The translations under genes and the position numbers were made by a program. Shown piece by piece: positions 1-8,249 of a stretch of DNA of 64,000 bases (the stretch's first letter is position 1; each line of letters begins with the position of its first letter). The DNA is from Poecilobothrus nobilitatus (Eukaryota; Arthropoda; Insecta; Diptera; Dolichopodidae). The DNA lies in assembly GCA_947095535.1 (NCBI GenBank), contig OX352772.1, positions 147,178,177 to 147,242,176 of the forward strand, written 5' to 3'. Below the pieces are notes generated by a model. It was not told where the DNA came from. It saw only the letters and a program-made list of their open reading frames with translations, and searched no databases.

Positions 1-666
1 TTTAGGGTACGATTAAAACGTTCTACAATTGATGCTTTTAGTTCTGAATATGTATGATAATGGTTAATTTTATTTTTCTTCATTAAATTTTGAAAGTTTT
101 TGTTGAAAACTTCCGTACCTTGATCAGATTGTAAATTTTTTGATTTTTTACCAGCACACTTAAAAATATTTTTCATTGCGGTTAAAACATTATCATCGCT
201 TTTGTTTTTAACCGGTTCAGCATACGCAAATTTGGAAAATGTATCAATAACTGTTAATAAATATTTATATCCCTTATTGAATTTTGCATATGGAATCATT
301 TCAACCAAATCAATTTGCCAAGTATCATTTAAACCTTGTTGAATAAATTTTCTTCGTGTAAATTTTCTTCTAACACCTCTATGAATTTCTGACACAACTT
401 GTAACCTTGACATTATTCTCATACCATTTAATTAAATTCTCTAAAGTGATTCTATAATTTTCTATTGTATGACATTCACATGTGTCTGGTCCAGAAGTAG
501 AATTATCATATGCCCATGGACAAAGGGCAAAATGAGTACCATAAATTGAAGTGTACTTATTTACTCCAGAACAATTTTTAATGTGTTTAAATAGATGTAA
601 TATTGGTTTCTTATGATCATTTAATAAGACGGAGGAATATATATTTAACAACTCCTCTACTTCCAT
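1..666 (-). pseudogene. Maverick-type DDE integrase (N-terminal part, cut by window edge, frameshifted)
   Basis: Retroviral-like integrase that would insert the element. The first 95 codons from ATG at 666 include a putative zinc-binding segment with the motif STSGPDTCECH. The frame breaks near 380. A second frame then continues to base 1 with the catalytic core: the WQIDLVEM first Asp region, the LQSDQGTE second Asp region and IVERFNRT with the Glu. The C-terminal part lies beyond the window. Element B has an integrase of the same family (53.1 to 56.1 kb) whose N-terminus aligns residue by residue. The gene is divergent from the ATPase with a 96-bp gap. Confidence 0.85.
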
Positions 667-762
667 AATTCAAAATGAATGTATCAAGAATATGTTCGCT
701 GCTTTTATATTAACTTTCAATTTGTATGTTAAACTCGGTTTCTAATCAGACACAGATCAAAA
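667..762. promoter_or_regulatory. Short divergent intergenic region between integrase and ATPase
   Basis: These 96 bp separate the start codons of two divergent genes, so regulatory signals for both directions probably lie here. It contains an AT-rich TTTTATATTAA stretch and an AATCAGACA sequence. No element can be assigned with certainty. Confidence 0.35.
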
Positions 763-1479
763 ATGATTAATGTTATTCATCCATTTACAATGATGATAGC
801 AGGACCATCTGGATGTGGAAACACAACATTTGTGTGTAATTTAATTGAAAATATTAACAGATTGATTTACCCGAAAATTGAAACAATAAAATGGTGTAAC
901 CCAGAAATTTCTGCTATTCCGAACAATATAGATTTTTCTGATATAGACTTTTACACCAGTATCCCGAAAGAGTTTAGTGGGAATGAAAATAGACCTACTT
1001 TAATTGTTTTAGATGACTTAATGTTAGATTCTGCAAATAAACAAGTATGCGAACTATTTACTAAAGGTTCGCACCATCGTAATTTAGCTATTGTATTGTT
1101 AACGCAAAACGTTTTTCATCAGGGGAAATTTTCAAGAGATATTTCATTAAATTGTAAATATTTAGTGCTTTTCAAAAACCCTCGAGACAAATCGCAGATT
1201 TTTCCTCTTGCTAGACAACTATATCCAGAAAATATAAAGGATTTCTTGAAAGTATATAATGAGTCAACATCAAAACCACATGGTTATATTGTGTTGGATT
1301 TAACACAAGACATTAACGATTTATTTCGTATTAGAACTAATATTTTTTCAAAAGAATATTGTATATGCTTCTGTGATACGGCTGATTTGAATAACAGTTG
1401 TCAAAAATATGAAACGATTGAAGAAAAACCAACATGTATTACATGTACTAGGAAAGTGCAACAAGAAGAAATTTCGTGA
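763..1479 (+). CDS. Packaging ATPase (FtsK/HerA-type) with altered Walker A
   Basis: Genome-packaging ATPase of the adenovirus/Polinton A32-like group; open for 238 codons. The P-loop reads GPSGCGNTT, so the usual Walker A lysine is Asn (codon AAC). The Walker B segment TLIVLDDLML is intact. Further family features are the sensor-like VLLTQNVFHQ and the late HGYIVLDL. The last 71 bases overlap the next gene in another frame, and the same overlap occurs in element B. Loss of the lysine should abolish ATP binding, so the protein is probably non-functional despite its open frame. Confidence 0.85.
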   Translation: MINVIHPFTMMIAGPSGCGNTTFVCNLIENINRLIYPKIETIKWCNPEISAIPNNIDFSDIDFYTSIPKEFSGNENRPTLIVLDDLMLDSANKQVCELFTKGSHHRNLAIVLLTQNVFHQGKFSRDISLNCKYLVLFKNPRDKSQIFPLARQLYPENIKDFLKVYNESTSKPHGYIVLDLTQDINDLFRIRTNIFSKEYCICFCDTADLNNSCQKYETIEEKPTCITCTRKVQQEEIS

Positions 1480-1741
1480 AAATATTCTTAAATATTGTGA
1501 TGATGATATTATAAAAACTATTGCTGAAATTGCAATCAATATATTAAATGGAAATAATAAAATAACACCAGCACAAAAAGCAAAATTAAAAAAACATAAA
1601 AAACAATTAAGATTCCTAGCCTGTGCAAAGAAGAGTATAAAAGCCAAACGAAAAATTTTAGTTCAACATGGTGGATTTTTACCAACTTTAATAAGAACTA
1701 TATTATGTAGTGTAATAGGAAAATTGCTCAGTAAGACATAA
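1409..1741 (+). CDS. Small basic protein with hydrophobic C-terminus (core/pX-like)
   Basis: A 110-residue lysine-rich protein. Its C-terminus contains HGGFLPTLIRTIL, a Gly-Gly-Phe-Leu motif followed by a hydrophobic helix. Short basic proteins of this kind sit next to the ATPase in Maverick and adintovirus-like elements and have been compared with adenovirus core or minor virion proteins; that role is inferred. The start ATG at 1409 lies inside the ATPase gene, and the stop at 1739-1741 abuts the next ATG. Element B has a homologue at 59415-59745 with the same motif. Confidence 0.6.
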   Translation: MKRLKKNQHVLHVLGKCNKKKFRENILKYCDDDIIKTIAEIAINILNGNNKITPAQKAKLKKHKKQLRFLACAKKSIKAKRKILVQHGGFLPTLIRTILCSVIGKLLSKT

Positions 1742-2439
1742 TGCAGCGAATGATTGTTATCTCACCAGAAATATTTTCAAAATTTAGGAAATTATTTCAA
1801 GATGATAAAAATTTGGATATATTAGATCAAAAAATGAAAAAAGTTTTATATGATAAAAAATTAAAACCATTGCAAAAATGGTACTTATACCGTCAAAACC
1901 TCCTCAAATATGGAATTAACAAAAGACAAGCAAAAAGATTACCAGACAAGGCTAATAATCTTACATTTGATACAGTACTCAAACAAAATTCTTTTCTAAA
2001 CGAAATGCATATACAGAAACTGAATTTCCTAAATACAAATCAACATCAACACAGACCAATTTTGTACCTTTAGTTACTGATGATGTATGACACTAAAAAA
2101 GAACATTCAGATATGGATATCGATTTAACCCATTACGATTTGGATGATGAAAATTCATTTAAAAAATTAGCTCGAACTGAAATGTTGAAAGATGAAAAAT
2201 TAGTGAAAAAACCATCTCTAAGCTCTGATTATAGAATGTTTGAAACACCGAGTGGTGATGTAATTATCGTTGCTGTACCATCTCCTGAAAAGAAGAAGAC
2301 ACTAAGATCGGCCGGCAGTACAATATCCTCAACTATACTCTCACAGTTTCCTGAAACAAAAAAACGAAAACTAAAACCTTTACTAAGAAGTCCAAAACTA
2401 AGAACTTCATCAACACCGGAATGGACAACATATAAATAG
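1741..2439 (+). pseudogene. Uncharacterised structural-block gene, frameshifted
   Basis: Starts at ATG 1741, directly after the previous gene. The frame runs to a TAG at 2071-2073 and resumes in the same frame to 2439. Between roughly 1990 and 2090 another frame reads a more protein-like Ser/Thr-rich segment (KSTSTQTNFVPLVTDD). This suggests a pair of compensating frameshifts rather than a simple stop. The N-terminal half is helical and Lys-rich. The C-terminal half has FETPSGDVIIVAVPSPEKKK and ends SSTPEWTTYK. Element B has a counterpart at 59090-59415 with matching YETDTGDII and a similar ending. The function is unknown. Confidence 0.55.
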
Positions 2440-2474
2440 TGCAACATTTTATGTTTTAGAAGAATTTAACAAAG

Positions 2475-3399
2475 ATGGATAGTCAAGATGACTTCTATGT
2501 AACATTGTTTAGCAATGATAATCTAAAACTATTTCCAGACAACACTTTAGCTTCATTCGAAAATAAATTACCTTAAGAACTCAAAATTGGAAAGTTGGTC
2601 TTTCAGAAATATGTCTGAACGATTTCCTACAAACAGAAGAATTTAACACAGAGCAATGTGCTTTTATCAATATTGGGCAATATATTGTTTACATAAGAAA
2701 CATTGAAAAACCTCTTGAAAAAATCAAAGTAACCAAATCTATAGGTTACACATATTATTCATATAACGATTCGGAATTACATTTGGATGATTGGAAATTT
2801 AATTTTTTACCAACGCTTATTAAAAATATAACTCCTAATCCGAGATTTACTCGCAACCAAGTTTTCAAAGAATTTTTTAATGAAGTTTTGACATATATCT
2901 CTACTCCTAAAAATTATGATGATGTAACATTTAAAAAAGTGTCAGAATCTAACCGACGTGATTTAATACGAATATCGCAGACATTTGATGAAGATAGTTT
3001 CTATATAAAAGTTAATCACAGTTATAATATCAAAACATTATTAACTGAATTATTTCAACAAAAAAAAATATAAAAAATTTCAAAATAAAATTATCTGAAC
3101 TATTCAAATTAGCTGTTGCTAATAATAAAGATGAATTGAATGGAATGGTGATGATTTATTCAGATATAGTTGAATCATCTGTTTTTGGAAGTAGCAAAGT
3201 GCGTGCATTGAGAGCTATCAACATAGAAAATTGTAGAATACCTACAAATATTGAATTTGAAAATGTCCATTACATACCTATAGAAAAAAATTGTTTTGAA
3301 ACGATAGCGATTAAAATTTGCAATCAATACGGTGATGGAATAAATTTTGTTTCCAGTTACTATCCAACAAAAATTGTATTACATTTTAAAAAGCATTGA
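2475..3399 (+). pseudogene. Penton-like / minor capsid protein, broken
   Basis: The start region reads DFYVTLFSND followed by LFPDNTLASFENKL. This is the characteristic opening of the conserved Polinton protein regarded as the penton (single jelly roll). The frame breaks near 2574, and a stop with frame change lies at 3071-3073; the remainder ends PTKIVLHFKKH at 3399. The downstream part keeps RALRAINIENCRIP and the terminal strand. The homologue in element B (58186-59077) has the same opening and the same KIVLHFK ending. Estimated original length is about 300 residues. The penton role is inferred from family position. Confidence 0.65.
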
Positions 3400-3472
3400 T
3401 TGCTCCTCAATTGAAACAATATAAATACTACTACTCAAATATGATATCCTGTCAAACATCGAAAGAGCTTAC

Positions 3473-3748
3473 GTGAGATATTATTCCTCTCAAGTAGATG
3501 GAGGAATCAACGATATTGGGCCTTTATTACAATTTTATCCAGCTATACAAAAAGGTCGTGGTTTTGGAAATATATTGGGAAGTTTAATTCGTTACTTAAA
3601 ACCCGTTTTTACATCAGGTTGGGACTTAATTAAAAAAGAGGCTGTCAACACAGGTAAAAATATTTTTAATGATATATCATCTGGTGCAAACATAAAAGAA
3701 GCTGTAATTGATCGAAGCAAAGGCAGCATAAAAAATTTACGAAAATAA
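3473..3748 (+). CDS. Glycine-rich pVI-like minor capsid protein (start uncertain)
   Basis: Open for about 91 codons from a GTG. The same frame extends upstream to about 3440 without an ATG, so the true start may be mutated. It has QVDGGINDIG, then GRGFGNILGSLIRYLKP, a Gly-rich amphipathic segment, and a helical tail with KKEAVNTGKNIFNDI. This arrangement resembles adenovirus pVI-like proteins of Polintons. It sits just before the basic 43-residue gene and the capsid gene. The assignment is by pattern and context. Confidence 0.5.
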   Translation: MRYYSSQVDGGINDIGPLLQFYPAIQKGRGFGNILGSLIRYLKPVFTSGWDLIKKEAVNTGKNIFNDISSGANIKEAVIDRSKGSIKNLRK

Positions 3749-3769
3749 GTAGTTCACCAACTGCATTCG

Positions 3770-3901
3770 ATGTATGGTGGAAAACAAAGAGCTATAAAAA
3801 GACGAAGAACTATAAAAAGACGAGCAATTTCTAGAAAGAAACATTTGAAGTCGAAAAAACGACGAAAAAAGCATATTAAAACCTCTGATATATTCAATTA
3901 A
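3770..3901 (+). CDS. 43-residue protamine-like basic protein
   Basis: A short intact ORF starting MYGGKQRAIKRRR and ending TSDIFN. About half of its residues are Lys or Arg, in repeated RR/KK clusters. It starts 21 bases after the previous stop and ends three bases before the capsid ATG, which fits a real small gene in a compact block. Such peptides could condense the packaged DNA, as adenovirus core proteins do. That function is inferred from composition and position only. Confidence 0.5.
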   Translation: MYGGKQRAIKRRRTIKRRAISRKKHLKSKKRRKKHIKTSDIFN

Positions 3902-3904
3902 AAA

Positions 3905-5228
3905 ATGGAATGTATGAAATCTGAACTTGACCTTTTTGCATCATTACCCGTACAAACAAGTATCTTGCGTTCAGAAGAGGTAGCATACAATCCTTTAGCT
4001 TCTTTAGAGGCATCACCGTCAACTATTGAATTTGTTTCACTTGGAAATGGAGACACATATCGGGATTTATCCTCAACCTACATCAAATTTAAAGTTCAAA
4101 TATTAAAAAAAGATGGATCAGTTTGGAGTGCAAACGATAAAATAGGAACCGGAAATGAAGCAAGGGCAGCTCCGCAACCGAGTGTTGTAAATAATTTATT
4201 ACACTCTTTAATTAAACAATGTAATGTAACTCTAAATGGAAAAAATATCACTCCTTCAGACTCCTTATACCATTATAAAGCATACTTAACTACTTTACTA
4301 AATTATGGTACAGATTCCAGTCAAACACATCTGGAAGCATCTGGTTAGGAATTGGGTAAACCAAATGTAAATGATTTTAACAATTCTGGTTCTAAATCAA
4401 GACAAAAATCATACAATAATTCTGCAATAGTAGAATTAAGGGAAAAATTACATGTAGATTACTTCAATACTTCTAAATTACTTTTAAATAATGTTGACAT
4501 TCGAATTGCTTTAGCATTAGAGAAACAAGATTTTTTTATTTTCTTTAACGATGCCGATGAAAGCTATTTAAAAATTTTGGAAGCTGCGTTATACATGAAA
4601 CATTTAACAATTAATCCTAGCATATTGATAGCACATAATACTGTATTGGAAAAGGCTAACGCGAAATATTTTTATACAAGAAGTGAAATCAAAACATTTA
4701 CAATTCTAGCTAACACTTCCAACATATCATTGGATAATATATTTATAGGGCAAATACCAAAAGCTCTAGTATTTTGTATGGTTAATAATGAAAATTTCAA
4801 TGGTAAAAGATCAAAAAATCCATACCATTTCGATCATCAAAATCTCACAAAATTTCAATTATATGTGAATGAAGTGCCTACACCAAACTCTGCAATTGAA
4901 ACAAATTTTACATTGAATAATCTTTGCAATTCTCGTGCATATTTAACATTATTTAGCGGAACAGGTATACATCATTCTGATAGAGGACATCAAATTTCAA
5001 AAGAACTATTTTGAAAAGGTTATAAAATACTGGCTTTTGATTTATCAGCAGTCGGCTCGGGAACAGATACATGTCAAAGTTTATTAAATTAAATTAAACC
5101 AGGGAGTAGTAAAGATTGAAGCAAGACTGAGTTCTCCATTAACTTCAACATTAACATGTATTGTGTTTGCAGAATTTGATGCTAATATAGAAATTGATAA
5201 AAATCGTAACGTTTACGTAAACATATAA
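3905..5228 (+). pseudogene. Major capsid protein (double jelly roll), with nonsense and frameshift mutations
   Basis: Polinton/adintovirus-type hexon-like capsid protein of about 441 codons. The N-terminus has KSELDLFASLPVQTSI, and the first jelly roll contains NNLLHSLIKQCNVTLNGK. An in-frame TAG at 4346-4348 sits where a Trp is likely. The second jelly roll retains FNGKRSKNPYHFDH and TLFSGTGIHHSDRGHQI. A TGA lies at 5012-5014, and a frameshift near 5090 precedes the end EIDKNRNVYVNI. Element B keeps only the C-terminal third of its copy, with an almost identical EFDANIQIDKNRNVYTNL ending. The protein cannot be made full length as it stands. Confidence 0.85.
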
Positions 5229-5265
5229 AAAGGAAGTTCAGGCGACCCTTTCACCTCACTTAAAA

Positions 5266-5634
5266 ATGGCATGTGCTATAGTAGATTTATCGTTCTGTAC
5301 GGATGATAACAATACAATATTTGTAAAAAATCTTGTTGTGGTTGGAATAAAAGAAAAATGTAAAACTATTTCAAAATAATTAAAGTATAAATTCCCAACC
5401 AGAGATTTAAAAAGAACAGAAACCAAGAATTTTTCTTTTGGGCATATGGACAACAACAAAACAACTAATAATTTAATAAATTTATTGGAAAAATTCGATA
5501 TAGTGTTGACAAATGGAAAACTAAAAGTTGAATTTTTAACAGCATACATAAATGGAAATACTCAACTAATTGATATTTCTCATTTACATAACAATAATGA
5601 ATACACTTCAGATAGAGAAAGTGTTGAAATGTAA
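5266..5634 (+). pseudogene. RNase H-like fold family protein, copy 1 (in-frame stop)
   Basis: Starts at ATG 5266, with AIVDLSFCTDDNNTIFVKN at the N-terminus. A TAA at 5377-5379 interrupts the frame, which then continues to 5634. The later segment FDIVLTNGKLKVEFL plus QLIDISHL matches FDIIYVKGLKKKQFL plus EVINLD in the minus-strand gene at 6756-7283. The two are therefore probably paralogues within one element. I associate the KG..K..FL and INL.D pattern with an insect family having a DEDD/RNase H-like exonuclease fold, from memory. The last 38 bases overlap the protease start. Confidence 0.45.
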
Positions 5635-6046
5635 TAGTGCAACCAGAAAACTATTTAAAGGTGTTTTTGCTGTTGATCAAATACCGAAAAATATTTCAAA
5701 ACCTGGTATTTTAGTAATAAATACCGACACTTCTGCTAAAAAAGGAATACATTGGCTAGCAATTTTTGTATCAGTTCAAGACTGTGTAGAATATTTTGAT
5801 TCATTTGGAAATCCACCATTCCACAGTGAGATTGTGAAATTTCTACAAAATCAATCAAAATGTTTTATTTTCAACAATAAACGTTTACAAAGTGACTTTA
5901 CATCAGTCTGTGGCCAATATTGTTGTGTATATTTATGGATGTGATGTAACTGGAAGAGCATGAAACATTTTATTAATTTATTCAATACATCATCCCCACT
6001 TAAAAACGATAAAAAAATACAAAGAATGTTTCGAAGAATTTTTTAA
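5597..6046 (+). pseudogene. Adenain-type cysteine protease with premature stop
   Basis: Maturation protease of the adenovirus-like C5 family. The catalytic His is in GIHWLAIFV, the acidic residue in VEYFDSFG and the nucleophile Cys in SVCGQYCCVYL. A TGA at 5942-5944 follows shortly after the nucleophile. The same frame continues (MKHFINLFN ...) to a TAA at 6044-6046, giving an original length near 149 codons. The homologue in element B (57084-57588) continues directly from CGQYCCVYLYY into a similar tail, which supports reading the TGA as a mutation. Confidence 0.75.
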
Positions 6047-6138
6047 AAAAAAAGAAAATGAAACTGAGAAAATTATTTCGAACTAATATAAATATAACTT
6101 TTTTAAATATATATTCCATCAGTTTAAAAAAAAATAAA

Positions 6139-6759
6139 ATGGAGTCAACATCAAATATCGAAACATTTGAAAAACAAAGCAAAGGCAACAGCAGTAGCAG
6201 CAGCAGCAACAGCAACGAATCACAAGAAAATCTCTTATTAAGTTACATTTATTATTTGGATAAAAAACAAACAAAAAAAATACAAATTGGATTTAATGTT
6301 GAAAATTTCATTGCTACAATAATTTTTCAACGTAATCGTAAAGTTATTAGCGAAATGAATTATTTGGAGTGGTATGCATTTTATCAAGATTTTACAAGCA
6401 ACCAACTCCATAAATTAAATTCAAATAAATTTCCACTAAAATTTAATTATGCTGGAGGAACAATTAAAACACTTACATTGGAACTAGATGAGTATACCCG
6501 ATTTTGTCTTATGTTAGACTTTATTCAAGCAGTGATGTCATATAACAATGGAGCCGAATTGAATGTACGAGAATATGTATTAAAATATTTTGAGAGATGT
6601 ATTGCAAAGAATAAGTTTAAACTGGAACAAGAAGATTTCTATATTCCTATGAATTTGCATATAGCTCAATGCAACTATTCTCGGCTCTTTTATGAAATAC
6701 CATTATTTATGTCTGAAAAAATATATTGGTCAACAACAAATAAAACAAATATTTTTTAA
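6139..6759 (+). CDS. Uncharacterised Maverick-type protein, intact, with Ser run
   Basis: Open from ATG 6139 (an upstream in-frame ATG at 6058 is less likely) to 6759, 206 residues. A low-complexity Ser/Asn tract encoded by CAG-type triplets lies near residue 20. Then comes a beta-rich segment ending NYLEWYAFYQDF, and a C-terminal part with VREYVLKYFERC and EDFYIPMNLHIAQCNYSRLF. A decayed homologue sits directly after the protease in element B (56509-56830), sharing KYLNMC, EIYIPQ and NNSRYF. It is therefore a genuine, conserved block gene. The beta-then-helix layout loosely recalls PC4-type ssDNA-binding proteins, a weak idea only. Confidence 0.65.
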   Translation: MESTSNIETFEKQSKGNSSSSSSNSNESQENLLLSYIYYLDKKQTKKIQIGFNVENFIATIIFQRNRKVISEMNYLEWYAFYQDFTSNQLHKLNSNKFPLKFNYAGGTIKTLTLELDEYTRFCLMLDFIQAVMSYNNGAELNVREYVLKYFERCIAKNKFKLEQEDFYIPMNLHIAQCNYSRLFYEIPLFMSEKIYWSTTNKTNIF

Positions 6760-7283
6760 AACCAATTTTTATTGTTATCTTTTATTAAAAACATATATAA
6801 ATTCATACAATTTTTTACAGCACATCTTCGCAAATTTTCCGTATTTTGATGGTGGGGACAAATGGTGATGAAATTCCTTAGTTTTTGTAGAGGTGGAATT
6901 TTATTATCTAAATTGATAACTTCTACTATTGAATTTGAAAAAAACCTATCTAAAAATTGTTTTTTTTTAAGACCTTTTACATAAATGATATCAAATGATG
7001 TTAAATGTTTCTCTAAGATATTTTTTAATTGTAGATATTCTATAAAACCATCATTCCAGTCCAACATATTAATTTTCTTTTTGTTATATTCATTTTGTTG
7101 TTTAGCATCAAAATTTAATTCTTCAAATGAATATGGTGCTTTAAACATAAATAGCATTGGTACAAGAGAACCATCAGATATCATAGAAAATTCTTTTAAA
7201 AAATATTGTCTATTATTTCCAATAACAAATTGTAAATAAACTATAGCCCTCCTGCTGCTGCTGTTGTTTTTGTTGCTGTTCAT
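6756..7283 (-). CDS. RNase H-like fold family protein, copy 2, intact
   Basis: An open 175-codon gene convergent with the preceding gene, overlapping it by 4 bases. It shows RRAIVYLQFVIGNN, FKAPYSFEELN, MLDWNDGF, FDIIYVKGLKKKQFL, IVEVINLD, then CPHHQ and RRCAVKNC. This series of short motifs belongs to a family common in insect genomes that I recall as having a DEDD/RNase H-like exonuclease fold. The assignment rests on memory of the pattern, and catalytic activity is not demonstrable here. The N-terminus has a Ser run from CTG/CAG triplets, as in the opposing gene. Confidence 0.55.
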   Translation of the reverse strand: MNSNKNNSSSRRAIVYLQFVIGNNRQYFLKEFSMISDGSLVPMLFMFKAPYSFEELNFDAKQQNEYNKKKINMLDWNDGFIEYLQLKNILEKHLTSFDIIYVKGLKKKQFLDRFFSNSIVEVINLDNKIPPLQKLRNFITICPHHQNTENLRRCAVKNCMNLYMFLIKDNNKNWF

Positions 7284-7584
7284 TTTTTATTCTTTACTAC
7301 TCGTATATATTAAAATAAACCAATAGTGTAATAGCAAACAATAGTAGCAGCAGCATTAGCATTTTAATTATACTTTTGATTTCGGTAACCATCTGGTAGG
7401 GGGGATACCTAAAGATTGTTATTATTTTATTTTATTTTTTTTAATGTTTATTTGTTGTAAATCAACGCTAAAGTCTAGCAACAGTTGACCCGGAGACATG
7501 GCAATGACGTCCGTCGCAGCCCTTAGCCCCTCCGGGCGCTCGGGCACTCGGGCGCTGGATCCCAAGAGCCGGGAACGATGTTAG
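7284..7584. other. Intergenic stretch with GC-rich segment
   Basis: AT-rich sequence followed from about 7480 by a locally GC-rich stretch (GCCCCTCCGGGCGCTCGGG). The GC-rich part leads into the 28-bp minisatellite. No coding potential was seen. Confidence 0.4.
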
Positions 7585-7820
7585 AGCCAGTCTTCCGGAA
7601 GTCTGTTACCGGAACCGGTTCTCCGGAAGTCCGTTACCGGAACCGGTTTTCCGGAAGTCCGTTGCCAGAATCAGTCCTTCGAAAGTCCGTTGCCAGAATC
7701 GGTCTTCCAGAAGTCTGTTTCTAGAACCGGTCCTCTAAAAGTCTGTTGCCGGAGCCGGTCTTCCAGAAGTCTGATGTCGGAGCCGGTCTTCCGGAAGTCC
7801 GTTGTCGGAGCCGGTCCTGC
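7585..7820. repeat. GC-rich 28-bp minisatellite, about 8 copies
   Basis: Head-to-tail units of about 28 bp of the type CCGGAAGTCCGTTGCCGGAG plus CCGGTCTT, eight and a fraction copies with scattered substitutions. Each unit contains short palindromes (CCGG, ACCGGT). The period is not a multiple of three, and no continuous frame crosses the array. It is the only markedly GC-rich repeat in an AT-rich window and lies inside element A between two minus-strand genes. Confidence 0.8.
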
Positions 7821-7905
7821 TGAAATAAGACATTAATTCTTATGGGTAGTAATAGGGGGTAAATGAAAAAAAAAAAAAAACAAAATTACTAATATATATA
7901 TATTT

Positions 7906-8181
7906 TTATTTTAATAATTTTTCTTGAGAATTTATATCTACAGCAGGAATAAGATCAAACACCGCCATATTCCATCTGTCCTTGTCACGTCCCGTAAATT
8001 TAAAATAAAAATAAGTACTATTTAATTCAGTCAATTGTGACTAAGTTGTTACGTTTTTGGAGAATCGCTCTGGCATGCAAAATATAGTGATTTCCTTGCT
8101 CAATGGGTCTTGCACTTCACACAGTACCACTGTTTGTCCTCTTTTCGTATCTAAAAATCTCCAAGATACCACCTCATACAT
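7906..8181 (-). pseudogene. Small OB-fold-like ssDNA-binding protein candidate, one in-frame stop
   Basis: The minus strand reads from ATG 8181 to a TAA at 7906-7908, 91 codons, interrupted once by a TAG (about 8046-8048). It begins MYEVVSWRFLDTKRGQTVVL, then CMPERFSKN, and after the stop in the same frame TELNSTYFYFKFTGRDKDRW and AVFDLIPAVD. The pattern of a beta strand, T[KN].G, a hydrophobic strand and [ML]P.R[FY] recurs in the element B gene at 52.5 to 53.0 kb (IKTNYGLKWVLE, WLPKKY). It fits a small OB-fold DNA-binding protein of Mavericks, which is an inference. The TAG makes this copy likely inactive. Confidence 0.5.
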
Positions 8182-8249
8182 TTTATCAAAAAATCAATGT
8201 TTCGGTATGGTTCATTTTCACCCTTCCCCAACGAAATTAAGTTTTCAAT

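Noticed and set aside
5256..5549. 97-codon minus-strand ORF
   Set aside because: A shadow of the RNase H-like gene on the plus strand, with no recognisable motif.
7585..7820. Coding repeat protein from the GC-rich array
   Set aside because: The 28-bp period is not a multiple of three and every frame is interrupted.
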